Origin: Acanthosepion esculentum
Taxonomy: Eukaryota > Mollusca > Cephalopoda > Sepiida > Sepiidae
Reading direction: 5' to 3'
Assembly: GCA_964036315.1 (NCBI GenBank)
Contig: OZ038510.1
Span: forward strand, 87,216,164 to 87,280,163
Length of the DNA stretch: 64,000 nt
The notes beneath the pieces are model-generated. The model ran no database searches. It was not told the DNA's origin and saw only the letters and a list, made by a program, of their open reading frames with translations. The translations under genes and the position numbers were made by a program. Shown one piece after another: positions 53,997-64,000 of this stretch (the first letter of the stretch is position 1; every line of letters starts with the position of its first letter).

Positions 53997-55280
53997 GTCT
54001 TATTGTGCACATGCTCGGACGCCGTAAATTGTCAGACGACATACCGCGCACATGGTGAAAGCTGTACTTTTTACTATCTGACGAAATGAAAAATCCCTGT
54101 AAACATAGACAAATCAAATAATTCCACACAATTTGATACCCATTTTGAAAATATTTCTTTTACAGGATAAATGTTATAAACACGTGAAATATGACTGATT
54201 TCCCAGTTCAGGGCCGCATGAAAATTTCCGCAAATGTGCTAACACAAGTGCACATATCGTTGAATTTCGCCTCGACTCTAGTCAAGGTGTATGAAAAATT
54301 TTGTAATTATGGATAAGGCAAGAAATTCCCCACAATTGGACACAAATATTTTGTAGATTTGATTAAAAGGAAAAATTAGAAATGCAGTCTTATTTTGCAC
54401 ACTGGAATTCGGACGCTGTAAATTGTCAGACGACATACCGCGCACATGGTGAAAGCTGTACTTTTTACTATCTGGCAAAGAGAAAAATCCCTGTAAACAT
54501 AGACAAATCGATAAATTGCACACAATTTGATACCCATTTTGAAAATATTACTTTTACTGGAAAAAAGTTATAAACAAGTGAATTATGACAGTTTTCCCAG
54601 TTTAGGGCCGCATGAAAATTTCCGTAAATGTGCTACCACAAGTCCCCATATCGTTGAATTTCGCCTTGACTCTAATCAAGGTGTAGAAAAAACTTTTGTA
54701 ATTATGGATAAGCAAGAAATACCCGACAATTGTACACCAATATTTAGTGGATTCGATGAAAAGTAAAAAATAGAAATGCAGTCTTATTGTGCACACTGGA
54801 ATTCGGACACTGTAAATTGTCAGACGACATACCGCTCACATGGTGAAAGCTGTACTTTTTACTACCGGACCAAAATAAAACGCCCTGTAAACATAGACAA
54901 ATCAAATAATTGCACACAATTTGATACCCATTTTGAAAATATTTCTTTTACAGGAAAAAAAGTTATAAACAAGTGAAATATGACTGATTTCCCAGTTTAG
55001 GACCGGATGAAAATGTCCGCAAATGACCTAACACAAGTCCCCATAACGTTGAATTTCGCCTCGACACTAGTCAAGGTGTAGAAAAAACATTTGGTATTAT
55101 GGATAAGGCAAGAAATTCCCGACATTTGGACACCAATATTTTGTGAATTCGAAAAAAGAAAAATTAGAAATGCAGTCTTATTGTGCACACTGGAATTCGG
55201 ACGCTCTAAATTGTCAGACGACATAACGCGCACATCGTTAAAGCTGTACTTTTTACTATCTGACCAAATGAAAAATCCCT
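53997..55280 (-). repeat. Satellite B array, reverse orientation (copy 2)
   Basis: About 3.3 units of satellite B, the shortest B array. It starts at the junction-specific cacatgctcggacgcc and ends at the B/A junction (gaccaaatgaaaaatccctt). It is about 98-99% identical to the reverse complement of 2222-3900 where I compared them, but lacks one full unit of 394 bp. Confidence 0.95.
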
Positions 55281-57823
55281 TACAAGCAATCTCAGGCTGC
55301 TACAAAACGGCATATCCTGGCTCTTTTGTGAAAACTGCCTTACAAGCAATCTCAGGCTGATACAAGCCCACACCTGCTGGCTCTTCTGTGAAAACTGCGC
55401 TAAAATCAATCTCAGGCTGCTACAAGCTGACTACGCCTGTCTCTTTTGTGACCACTGCCTTACAAGCAATCTCAGGTTGCTAAAAATCGACATCTCCTGA
55501 CTCTTTTGTGACAACTGCCTTACAATCAATCTCAGGCTGCAGCAAGCCAATTCTCATGGCTTTTTGTGCCAATTGCCTTACAAGCAATCCCACGCAGCTA
55601 CGAGCCCATTTCTCCTGGCTTTTTGTGACAACTGCCTTACAACGAATCTCAGGCTGCAGCAAGCCCAATTCTCCTGGCTTTTTGTGACAATTGCCTTACA
55701 AGCAATCCCAGGCTGCTACGAGCCGAATTCTGCAGGCTCTTCTGTGAAACCTGCCTTACAAGCAATCTCAGGCTGCTATGGGCCGACTTCATCGGGCAAT
55801 TTGTGAAAACTGTCTTACAAAGGATCTCAGGTTGCTACAAGCCGATTTCTCCTGCCTCTATTCTGCCAACTGCCTTCCAAGCAATCTCAGGCTGCTACGA
55901 GCCTGGCTGTTCTATGACAACTGCCTTACAAGCAATCTCAGGCTGCTACGAGCCGATCTCCTGGCTCTTTTGTGCCAATTGCCTTACAAGCCATCCCAGG
56001 CTGCTACTAGCTGATTTCTCCTGGCTCTTTTGTGGCAACTGCCTTACAAGCAATCTCAGGCTGCTACAAGCCGAATTCTCCTGGCTCTTTTGTGACAAAT
56101 GCCTTAAAAGCAATCTCAGACTGCTACAAGCCGTCTACGCCTGGCCTTACAAGCAATCTCAGGGTGCAGCAAGCCTAATTCTACTGGCTTTTTTGCCAAT
56201 TGCCTCACAAGTAATCCCAGGCTGCTTCGGGCTGATTTCTTCTGGCTCTTTTGTCAACTGCCTTACAAGCAATCTCAGGCTGCTACAAGCCGAATTCTCC
56301 TGGCTCTTTTGTGACAACTGCCTTACAAGCAATGTCAGGCTGCTCCGAGCCGACTTCTCTTGGCTCTCTTGTGAAAACTGCCTTACAAGCAATCTCAGGC
56401 TTCTACCAGCCGAATACGCCTGGCTCTTTTGTAGCAACTGCCTTACATGCAATCACAGCAGCAAGCACAATTCTCCTGGATTTTTGTGCCAATTTCATTA
56501 CAAGCAATTCCACGCAGCTACGAGCCCGTTTCTCCTGGCTTTTTGTGAAAATTGCCTTACACGCAATCTCAGGCTTTTACGAGCCGGTTCTCCTGGCACA
56601 TTTGTGAAAATTGCCTTTCAAGCAATCGCAGTCTGCTACAAACTTACACCTGCTGACTCTTTTTGACAACTCCCTTAAAAGCAATCTCCCGACTTCTCCA
56701 GGCCATTTGTGAAAATTGTCTTACAAAGGTTCTCCGGCTGCTACAAGTCGATTTCTCCTGCCTCTTTTGTGCCAACTGCCTTCCAAGCAATATCAGGCTG
56801 CTACGAGCCGACTTCGCCTGGATCTTCTATGACAACTGCCTTACAAGCAATCTCAGGCTGCTACGAATCGATCTCAAGGCTCTTTCGTGCCAATTGCCTT
56901 ACAAGCAATCTCAGGCTGCTACGAGCCGATTTCTCCTTGCTCTTTTGTGGCAACTGCCTTACAGGCAATCTCAGGCTGCTACAAGACGACTACGCTTGGC
57001 CCTTTTGTGCCAACTGTTTTACACATAATCTCAGGCTGCTACAATTCGTCATCAACTGGCTCTTTTGTGAAAACTGCCTTACAGGCAATCTTAGGCAGCT
57101 ACAAGCCCACTTCTCCTGGCTTTTTTGTGCCAATTGCATTAAAAACAATGTCAGGCTTATACGAGCCGCTTCTCCTGGATATTTTGTGAAAATTGCCTTT
57201 CAAGCAATCTCAGGCTGCTACAAGACTACACCTGCTTGCTCTTATGTGGTAACTGCATTACAAGCAATCTCAGGCTGCCACAAGACTACTACGCCTTTCT
57301 CTTTTGAGACAACTGCCTTACAAGAAACCTCAACTTGCTACAAATCGAAATCTCCTGGCTCATTTGTGACAACTGCCTTACAAGGAATCTCAGGCTGCAG
57401 CAAGCCCAATTCTCACGGCTCTTTGTGCAAATTTCCTTACAAGCAATCCCAGGATGCTACGAGCCTATTTCACCTGGCTCTTTTTTGGCAACAGCCTTAC
57501 AAGCATTCTCAGGCTGCTAAAATCGACATCTCCTGGCTCATTTGTGACAACTGCCTTACAAGCAATCCCAGGCTGATACGAGCCTATTTCAACTGGCCCT
57601 TTTGTGGCAACTGCCTTACAAGAAATACCAGGCTGCTACAAATCGGTCTCCTGGCTCTTTTTTGACAACTGACTTACAAGCAATCTCAGACTGCTACAAG
57701 CTGACTACGCCTGTCTCTTTTGTGACAACTGCCTTACAAGCAATCTCAGGCTGATACAAGCCGACTAGGCCTGATTATTTTGTGCCAATTGCCTTACAAG
57801 CAATCCCAAGCTGCTACGAGCAC

Positions 57824-58175
57824 ACTTCTCCTGGCTTTTTGTGTAAACTGCCTTACACGAAATCTCAGGTTCTACGAGCCGGTTCTCCTGGGACATATGT
57901 GGAAATTGCCTTATATTAATCTGAGTCCGCTACAAGCCTACACCTGCTTGCTCTTTTTTGACTACTGCTTTACAAGCAATCTCCTGCTTCTATGGGCCGA
58001 CTTCTCCTGGCTTTTTGTGTAAACTGCCTTACACGAAATCTCAGGTTCTACGAGCCGGTTCTCCTGGGACATATGTGGAAATTGCCTTATATTAATCTGA
58101 GTCCGCTACAAGCCTACACCTGCTTGCTCTTTTTTGACTACTGCTTTACAAGCAATCTCCTGCTTCTATGGGCCG
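57824..58175 (-). repeat. Exact 176-bp tandem duplication in satellite A
   Basis: Bases 57824-57999 are repeated immediately at 58000-58175 with no difference that I can find. The block covers about three A units with private variants (ctgggacatatgtggaaatt, ttatattaatctgagtccgc, cttctatgggccga). The equivalent region in the forward arm, at about 38100-38290, has only one copy. Confidence 0.9.
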
Positions 58176-58339
58176 ACTTCTCCGGGCTATTTGTGAAAAC
58201 TGTCTTACAAAGGATCTCAGGCTGCTACAAGCCGATTTCTCCTGCCTCTTTTGTGCCAACATACTTCCAAGCAATCAAGTAGACTGCTACAAACCCACAA
58301 CTCCTGTCTCTTTTGTGCAAACTGCCTTACAAGCAATCT

Positions 58340-58575
58340 CAGCCTGCTACAAGACGAATACGCCTGGCTCTTTTGTGAAACTGCCTTGCAAGCAATCTAA
58401 GGCCGCTACAAATCGACATCTCCTGTCTCTTTTGTGAAAACTGCCTAACAAGAAATCTCAGCCTCCTACAAGACGAATACGCCTGGCTCTTTTGTGAAAC
58501 TGCCTTGCAAGCAATCTCAGGCCGCTACAAATCGACATCTCCTGTCTCTTTTGTGAAAACTGCCTTACAAGCAAT
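58340..58575 (-). repeat. 119-bp tandem dimer in satellite A
   Basis: Two adjacent two-unit blocks beginning near agacgaatacgcctggctc at 58352 and 58471 are nearly identical. They share ctgccttgcaagcaatct and gccgctacaaatcgacatc, with a few single-base differences. This is another local recent amplification close to the 176-bp duplication. Confidence 0.75.
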
Positions 58576-61500
58576 CTCAGGCTGCAGCAATCCCAATTCT
58601 CCTGGCTTTTTGTGCCAATTGCCTTACAAGCAATCCCAGGCGGCTACGAACCGATTTCTCCTGGCTCATTCGTGACAACTGCCTTACAAGCAATCTCAGG
58701 CTGCAGCTAGTCCAATTCTCCTGACTTTTTGTGCCAATTGCCTTACAAGCAATCCCAGGCTGCTACGAACCGATTTCTCCTGGCACATATGTGGCATCTG
58801 TCTTACAAGCATTCTCAGACTGCTACAAGCCCAATTCTCCTGGCTTTTTGTGCCAATTGCCTTACAAATAATCCCAGGCGGCTACGAGCCGATTTCTTCT
58901 GTCTCTTTTGTGAAAACTACCTTACAACGAATCTCAGGCTGCAGCAAGCCCAATTCTCCTGGCTCTTTCGTGGCAACTGCCTTACAAGCAACCTCAGGCT
59001 TCTACCAGCCGACTTTTCTTGGATCTTTTGTGAAAACTGCCTTACAAGCTATCTCAGCCTGCTACAAGGTGAATACGCCTGGCTCTTTTGGGAAACTGCC
59101 TTGCAAGCAATCTCAGGCCGCTACAAATCGACATCTCCTGTCTCTTTTGTGACAACTGCCTCACAAGCAATATCACGCTGCCGCTAGCCCAATTCTCCTC
59201 ACTTTTTGAGCCAATTGCCTTAAAAGCAATCCCAGGCGGCTACGTTCCGATTTCTCCTGGCTCTTTTGTTGTAAGTGCCTTACAAGCAATGTCAGGCTGC
59301 TACGAGCCGACTTCTCTTGGATCTTTTGTGAAAACTGCCTTACAAGCAATCACATGGCGCTGCAAATCGACAACGCCTGGCTCTTTTGTGACAACTGTTT
59401 TTCAAGCAATCTCAGTCTGCAGCAAGCCCAATTCGCCACGCTTTTTGTGCCAATTGCCTTACAAGCAATCCCAGGCTGCTACGAGCCGATTTCTCCTAGC
59501 TCATTTGTAGGATCTGCCTTACAAGCATTCTCAGGCTGCTAAAAGCCCAATTCTCCTGGCTTTTTGTGCCAATTGCCTTACAAGCAATCCCAGGCGGCTA
59601 CGAGCCTATTTCTCCTGGCTCTTTTGTGGCAACTGCCTTACAAGCAATCTCAGTCAGCTACAAGACGAATTCTTCTGGCTCTTTTTTGACAACTGCCTTA
59701 CAAGCAATGTCAGACTGCTACGAGCTGACTTATCTTGGCTCTTTTGTGAAAACTGCCTTACAAGCAATCAGATGCTGCTACAAATCGACATCTCCTGTCT
59801 CTTTTGTGAAAACTACCTTACAAGCATTCTCAGCCTGCTACAAGCCGAATACGCCTGGCTCTTTTGTGAAACTGCCTTACATGGAATCTCAGGCCGCTAC
59901 AAATCGACATCTCATGGCTCTTTTGTGACAACTGCCTTACAAGCAATCTCAGGCTGTCGCTAGCCCAATTCTCTTGATTTTTGTGCCAATTGCCTTACAA
60001 GCAAAATCAGGATGCTACTAGCCGACTTCTCTTGGCTCTTTTGTGAAAACAAGCAATCTACTCTTTTGTGAAAACTGCCTTTCAAGCAATCTCAGGCTGC
60101 AGCAATCCCAATTCACCTGGCTTTTGTGCCAATTGCCTTACAAGCAATCCCAGGCGGCTAAGAGGCGATTTCTCCTGGCTCTTTTGTGATAACTGCATTA
60201 CAAGCAAAATCAGGATGCTACTAGGAAACTTCTCTTGGCTCTTTTGTGAAAACTGCCTTGCAAGCAATCTCAGGCCGCTACAAATCGACATCTCCTTTCC
60301 CTTTTGTTACAATTGCCTTACAAGCAATATGAGGCTGCCGCTAGCCCAATTCTCCTGACTTCTTGTGCCAATTGCCTTACAAGCAATCTCAGGCCGCTAC
60401 AAATCGACATATCCTGGCTCTTTTGTGACAACTGCCTTACAAGTATTCTCAGGCTTCAGCAAAATGAAATCTCCTGGCTTTTTGTGCGAATTGCCTTACA
60501 AGCAATCCCAGGCGGCTACGAGCCGATTTCTCCTGACCCTTTTGTGGCAACTGCCTTACAAGAAATCTCAGGCTGCTACAAGCCGAATTCTCCTGGCGCT
60601 TTTGTGATAACAGCCTTACAAGCAATCTCAGGCTGCCGCCAGGACAGTTCTCCTGACTTTTTGTGCCAATTGCCTTAAAAGCAATCCCAGGCGGCTACGT
60701 GCCGATTTCTCCTGGCTCTTTTGTGGTAACTGCCTTACAAGCAATCTCAGTCTGCTACAAGCCGAATTCTCCTGGTTCTATTGTGACAACTGCCTTACAA
60801 GCTATCTCAGGCTGCAGCAATCCCAATTCTCCTAGCTTTTTGTGCCAATTGCCTTAAAAGACATTCCCAGGCGGCTACGAGCCGATTTCTCCTGGCTCTT
60901 TTGTGGCAACTGCCTTACAAGAAATCTCAGGCTGCTACAAGCCGACTTCTCTTGGCTCTTTTGTGAAAACGGCCTTACAAGTAATATCAGGCTGCTACAA
61001 AACGATATCTCATGTCTCTTTGGTGAAACTGCCTTACAAGCAATCTCAGGCTGCTACAAGCCGAATACGCCTGGCTTTTTGTGAAACTGCCTTGCAAGCA
61101 ATCTAAGACCGCTACAAATCGACATCTCCTGTCTCTTCTTTGACAACTGCCTTACAAGCAATCTCAGGCTGCCACCTGAACAGTACTCCTGACTTTTTGT
61201 GCCAATTGCCTTTACAGCAATCCAAGGCGGCTACGTGCCGATTTCTCCTGGCTCTTTTGTGGTAACTGCCTGACAAGCAATCTCAGGCTGCTACAAGCCG
61301 AATTCTCCTGGTTCTATTGTGACAACTGCCTTACAAGCAATCTCAGGCTGCAGCAATCCCAATTCTCCTGGCTTTTTGTGCCAATTGCTTTACAAGCAAT
61401 CCCAGTCGGCTACGAGCCGATTTCTCCTGGCTCATTTGTGGCAACTGCCTTACAAGCAATCTAGGGCTGCTGCAAACCGAATTCTCCTGGCTCTTTTGTG

Positions 61501-61981
61501 TAAATTGCCTTACAAGCAATCCCAGGCATCTACGAACAAGACTTCTCTTGTCTCTTTTGTGAAAACTGCCTTAAAAGCAATCTCAGGCTGCTACAAATCG
61601 ACATCTCCTGTATCTTTTTTTTAAAAGCAACCTTACAAGCAATCTCACCCTGCTACAAGCTGAATACGCCTGGCACTTTTGTGAAACTGCATTACAAGCA
61701 ATCTCAGGCCATTACAAATCGACATATCCTGTATCTTTTGTGACAACTGCCTTACACGAAATCTCAGGGTGCCGCCAGCACAATTCTCTTGACTTTTTGG
61801 GCAAATTGCCTCACAAGCAATCCCAGGCGTCTCGAGTCGACTTCTCTTGGCTCTTTTGTGAAAACTGTCTTCAAAGCAATCTCAGGCTGCTACAAAACGA
61901 CATCTCCTGTCTCTTTTTTTCAAAACTGCCTTACAAGAAATCTCAGCCTGCTACAAGCCGAATACGCCTGGCTCTTGTGTG

Positions 61982-62005
61982 AAACTGCCTTAGTCCCACG
62001 CAGAC
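61982..62005. other. A/D junction (reverse)
   Basis: The sequence gtgtgaaactgcctta followed by gtcccacgcagacgac is the reverse complement of the forward D/A junction at 31050/31051. It marks the right limit of the collinear palindrome. Beyond it the D unit order is not obviously the mirror of the D sequence to the left of 31050. Confidence 0.9.
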
Positions 62006-64000
62006 GACCCCCAGTCCCAGAAAGTCCCACGCAGTCGACACCCCACCCAGGAGACAGTCCCAGAAAGTCCCACGCAGACGACACCCCACCCAGGAGACAG
62101 CCCCAGAAAGTCCCACGCATACGGACCCCAGTCCCAAAAAGTCCAACGCAGACGAGCCCCCACCCAGTAGACAGTCCCAGAAAGTCCCAAACAGACGACC
62201 CCCCACCCAGGAGACAGTCCCAGAAAGTCGCACGCAGACGGCCCCCAGTCCCAGAAAGTCCCACGCAGACGACCCCCAGTCCCAGAAAGTCCCACGCAGA
62301 CGACCCACAGTCCCAGATAGTCCCAGCCAGACGACCGCCACCCAGGAGACAGAAACGCCCACGCAGACGAAAGCCATACCCAGAAAGTCCCACGCAGACT
62401 ACCCCCCACCCAGGAGATAGCCCCAGAAAGTCCCACGCAGACGAACCCCAGTCCCAGAAAGTCCCATGAAGACGACCCCCCACCCAGGAGACAGGCCCAG
62501 AAAGTCCCACGCAGACTACCCCCCACCCAGGAGATAGCCCCAGAAAGTCCCACGCAGGCGACACCCAGTCCCAGAAAGTACACACGCAGACGACCGCCAG
62601 TCCCAGAAAGTCCCACGCAGACGACCTCCAGTCCGACAAAATCCAAAGCACACGACCCCCCACCCAGGAGACAGTCCCAGAATGTCCCACGCAGACGTCC
62701 CACAGACCCAGAATGTCCCACGCACAAAACTCCCCACCAAGGTGACCGTCCCAGAAAGTCCCATGCAGACGACCCCCAGGCCCAAAAAGTCCAACGGAGA
62801 CGACCCCCCACCCAGGAGCCAGTCCCAGAAAGTCCCACGCAGACGACCCACAGTCCAAGAAAGTCCCACGCAGACGACCCCCAGTCCCAGAAAGTCCCAC
62901 GCAGACGACCCCCCACACAGGAGACAGTCCCAGAAAGTCCCAAACAGACGACCCCCCCAGGCGACAGTCCAAGAAAGTCCAACGCAGACGACCCCCTGTA
63001 CCAGAAAGTCCTACGCAGACGACGCCCAGTCCCAGAAAGTACCATGCAGACGATCCCCAGGCCCAGAAAGTCCAACGGAGAGGACCCCCCACCCAGGAGA
63101 CAGTCCCAGAAAGTCCCACGAAGACGACCCCCAGTGCCAGAAAGTCCCACGAAGACGACACCCAGTCCCAGAAAGTCCCACGCAGAAGACCCCCCACACA
63201 GGAGACAGTCCCAGAAAGTTCCAAACAGACGACCCCCCAGGCGACAGTCCAAGAAAGTCCAACGCATACGACCCCCTGTACCAGAAAGTCCCACGCAGAC
63301 GACCCCCAGTCCGAGAAAGTCCCACGCAGACGAGCCCCAATCCCAAAAAGTCCAACGCAGACGACCCCCCACCCAGGAGACAGTCACAGAAAGTCGCAGA
63401 ATGTCCCACGCAGACGACCCCCAGTCCCAGAATGTCCCAGGCAGACGAACCTCACCCAGGAGACAGTCCCAGAAAGTTCCACGCAGAAGACCCCCACACA
63501 GGAGCCAGTCCCAGAAAGTCCCACACAGACGACCCCCAGTCCCAGAAAGTCCAACGCAGACGACCCACCACACAGTAGACAGTCCCAGAAAGTACCACGC
63601 AGACGACCACCCACCCAGGAGACAGTCCCAGAAAGTCCCACGCAGACGAATTCAAGTCCCAGAAAGTCACACGCAGACGACCCCCCTACCCAGGAGACAG
63701 TCCCAGAAAGTCGCACGCAGACGAACCCCAGTCTCAGAAAGTCCCACGCAGAAGACCCCCAGTCCCAGAAAGTCTCACGCAGACGCTCCCCCACACAGTA
63801 GACAGTCCCAGAATGTCCCAAACAGACGACCCCCCACCCAGGAGACAGTCCCCGAAAGTCCAACGCAGACGACGCCCAGTTCCAGAAAGTCCCACGCAGA
63901 CAACCCCCAGTCCCAGAAAGTCCCACGCAGACGACCCCCAGTCCAAAAAAGTCCCACGCAGACGACCCCCTGTCCCAGATAATCCCACGCAGACGACCCC
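61993..64000 (-). repeat. Satellite D array, reverse (C-rich strand shown), runs off edge
   Basis: Reverse-oriented D minisatellite, read as agtcccagaaagtcccacgc then agacgacccc, with the long variant containing cacccaggagacagtccc. Units are somewhat more variable than in the forward D array, and the 5461-bp pattern cannot be seen in the 2 kb available. One copy of the rare variant gtctcacg (the complement of the marker in the forward array) is at 63772. Long open frames here have the same trivial cause as in the forward array. Confidence 0.96.
62880..63280 (-). repeat. 280-bp direct repeat in reverse D array
   Basis: A block ending at 63000 and one ending at 63280 share the same succession of variants: ccccacacaggagacag, aaacagacgacccccc, caggcgacagtccaag and accccctgtaccagaaag. 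They differ by a few bases and are about 280 bp apart, indicating a local higher-order repeat different from the 5461-bp one. Confidence 0.75.

Larger units (their letters stand above)
43892..57500 (-). repeat. Inverted partner of bases 1-15360
   Basis: Reverse complement of the left end of the window (A-B-C-C'-B'). Bases 57441-57500 match 1-60 with no mismatch. Paired coordinates sum to 57500-57501 from the left edge to about 3.3 kb, to about 57895 after one extra B unit on the left, to 56896 at 5.0-6.0 kb (five extra C units on the right), and to about 56696 at 6.3-8.2 kb (one more). At the other end 15083-15298 pairs with 43956-44168. Pairing within C is ambiguous because C exists in both orientations in each copy. 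Confidence 0.85.
31051..61992. repeat. Giant palindrome of satellites A-B-C | C'-B'-A'
   Basis: The left arm 31051-47613 (A 10.4 kb, B 4.2 kb, C 1.9 kb) faces a right arm 47655-61992 (C 6.4 kb, B 1.3 kb, A 6.7 kb). Both ends are the same D/A junction in opposite orientation. Order is perfectly mirrored, but arm composition differs strongly in unit number. Marker variants confirm the pairing inside A: the block at 36313-36735 pairs with 58729-59150, and the block ending at 38334 pairs with 57780 onward. Confidence 0.88.
55281..61992 (-). repeat. Satellite A array, 60-bp unit, reverse
   Basis: About 112 units in reverse orientation, read as ctgccttacaagcaatctca then ggctgctacaagccgaattc then tcctggctcttttgtga. 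The first 2.2 kb pairs nearly perfectly with the left edge of the window; the remainder pairs with parts of 31051-38600. Chance open frames with a 20-residue period occur, such as 287 codons at 55803-56666 and 318 codons at 56709-57665, because the 60-bp unit lacks stops in several frames. Confidence 0.96.

Noticed and set aside
55803..57665. Frames of 287 and 318 codons with a 20-residue repeat in satellite A (also 835-1698)
   Set aside because: Three frames of the same strand and one of the other are open in the consensus 60-bp unit. The frames start and stop where units gain or lose bases, and there is no conserved non-repetitive domain.
1..64000. tRNA, rRNA, telomere repeats, known centromere motifs
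   Set aside because: I read through all four unit consensus sequences on both strands and saw no tRNA-like cloverleaf, no rRNA core sequence, no telomeric hexamer run and no CENP-B-box-like motif.

Overview
This 64 kb window is entirely tandemly repeated, non-coding satellite DNA from an unidentified eukaryote. I see no credible gene, RNA gene, transposon, CRISPR array or prokaryotic operon. Multi-family satellite arrays with higher-order repeats and large inverted segments fit heterochromatin (pericentromere, subtelomere or a degenerate sex chromosome). Nothing in the sequence fixes the taxon. I saw no telomeric repeat run and no recognisable CENP-B box.

Four satellite families account for every base. 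Family A has a 60-bp unit (about 52% GC by my consensus count). Family B has a unit of about 394 bp and is AT-rich. Family C has a unit of about 201-202 bp (about 34% GC). Family D is a 31-bp minisatellite with 42/43-bp variants (about 65% GC in the 31-bp form), strongly G-rich on one strand. Using + for the orientation first met in each family, the layout is: A+ (1-2221), B+ (2222-3900), C+ (3901-8340), C- (8341-12797), B- (12798-15360), D+ (15361-31050), A+ (31051-41441), B+ (41442-45664), C+ (45665-47613), C- (47614-53996), B- (53997-55280), A- (55281-61992), D- (61993-64000).

The right half is therefore one giant palindrome, D-A-B-C | C'-B'-A'-D', with arms of about 16.6 and 14.3 kb. It is centred on a near-perfect hairpin with a 41-bp spacer at 47614-47654. 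The left 15.4 kb is an inverted second copy of the inside of that palindrome. Base 1 pairs with base 57500, the B/D breakpoint at 15360 pairs with about 43892, and the first 60 bases match the reverse complement of 57441-57500 exactly. Arms differ mainly by gain or loss of whole repeat units. The A/B (three sites), B/C (four sites) and D/A (two sites) junctions are the same each time, so each family-to-family junction probably arose once and was then copied and inverted. The D array carries a 5461-bp higher-order repeat that decays rightward into shorter deletion derivatives.

Many long open reading frames exist (up to 1211 codons in D), but they follow from repeat units that lack stop codons in several frames and I do not annotate them as genes. 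The interest of this window is structural: satellite order, inversions, hairpins, G-rich strand asymmetry and recent homogenisation.
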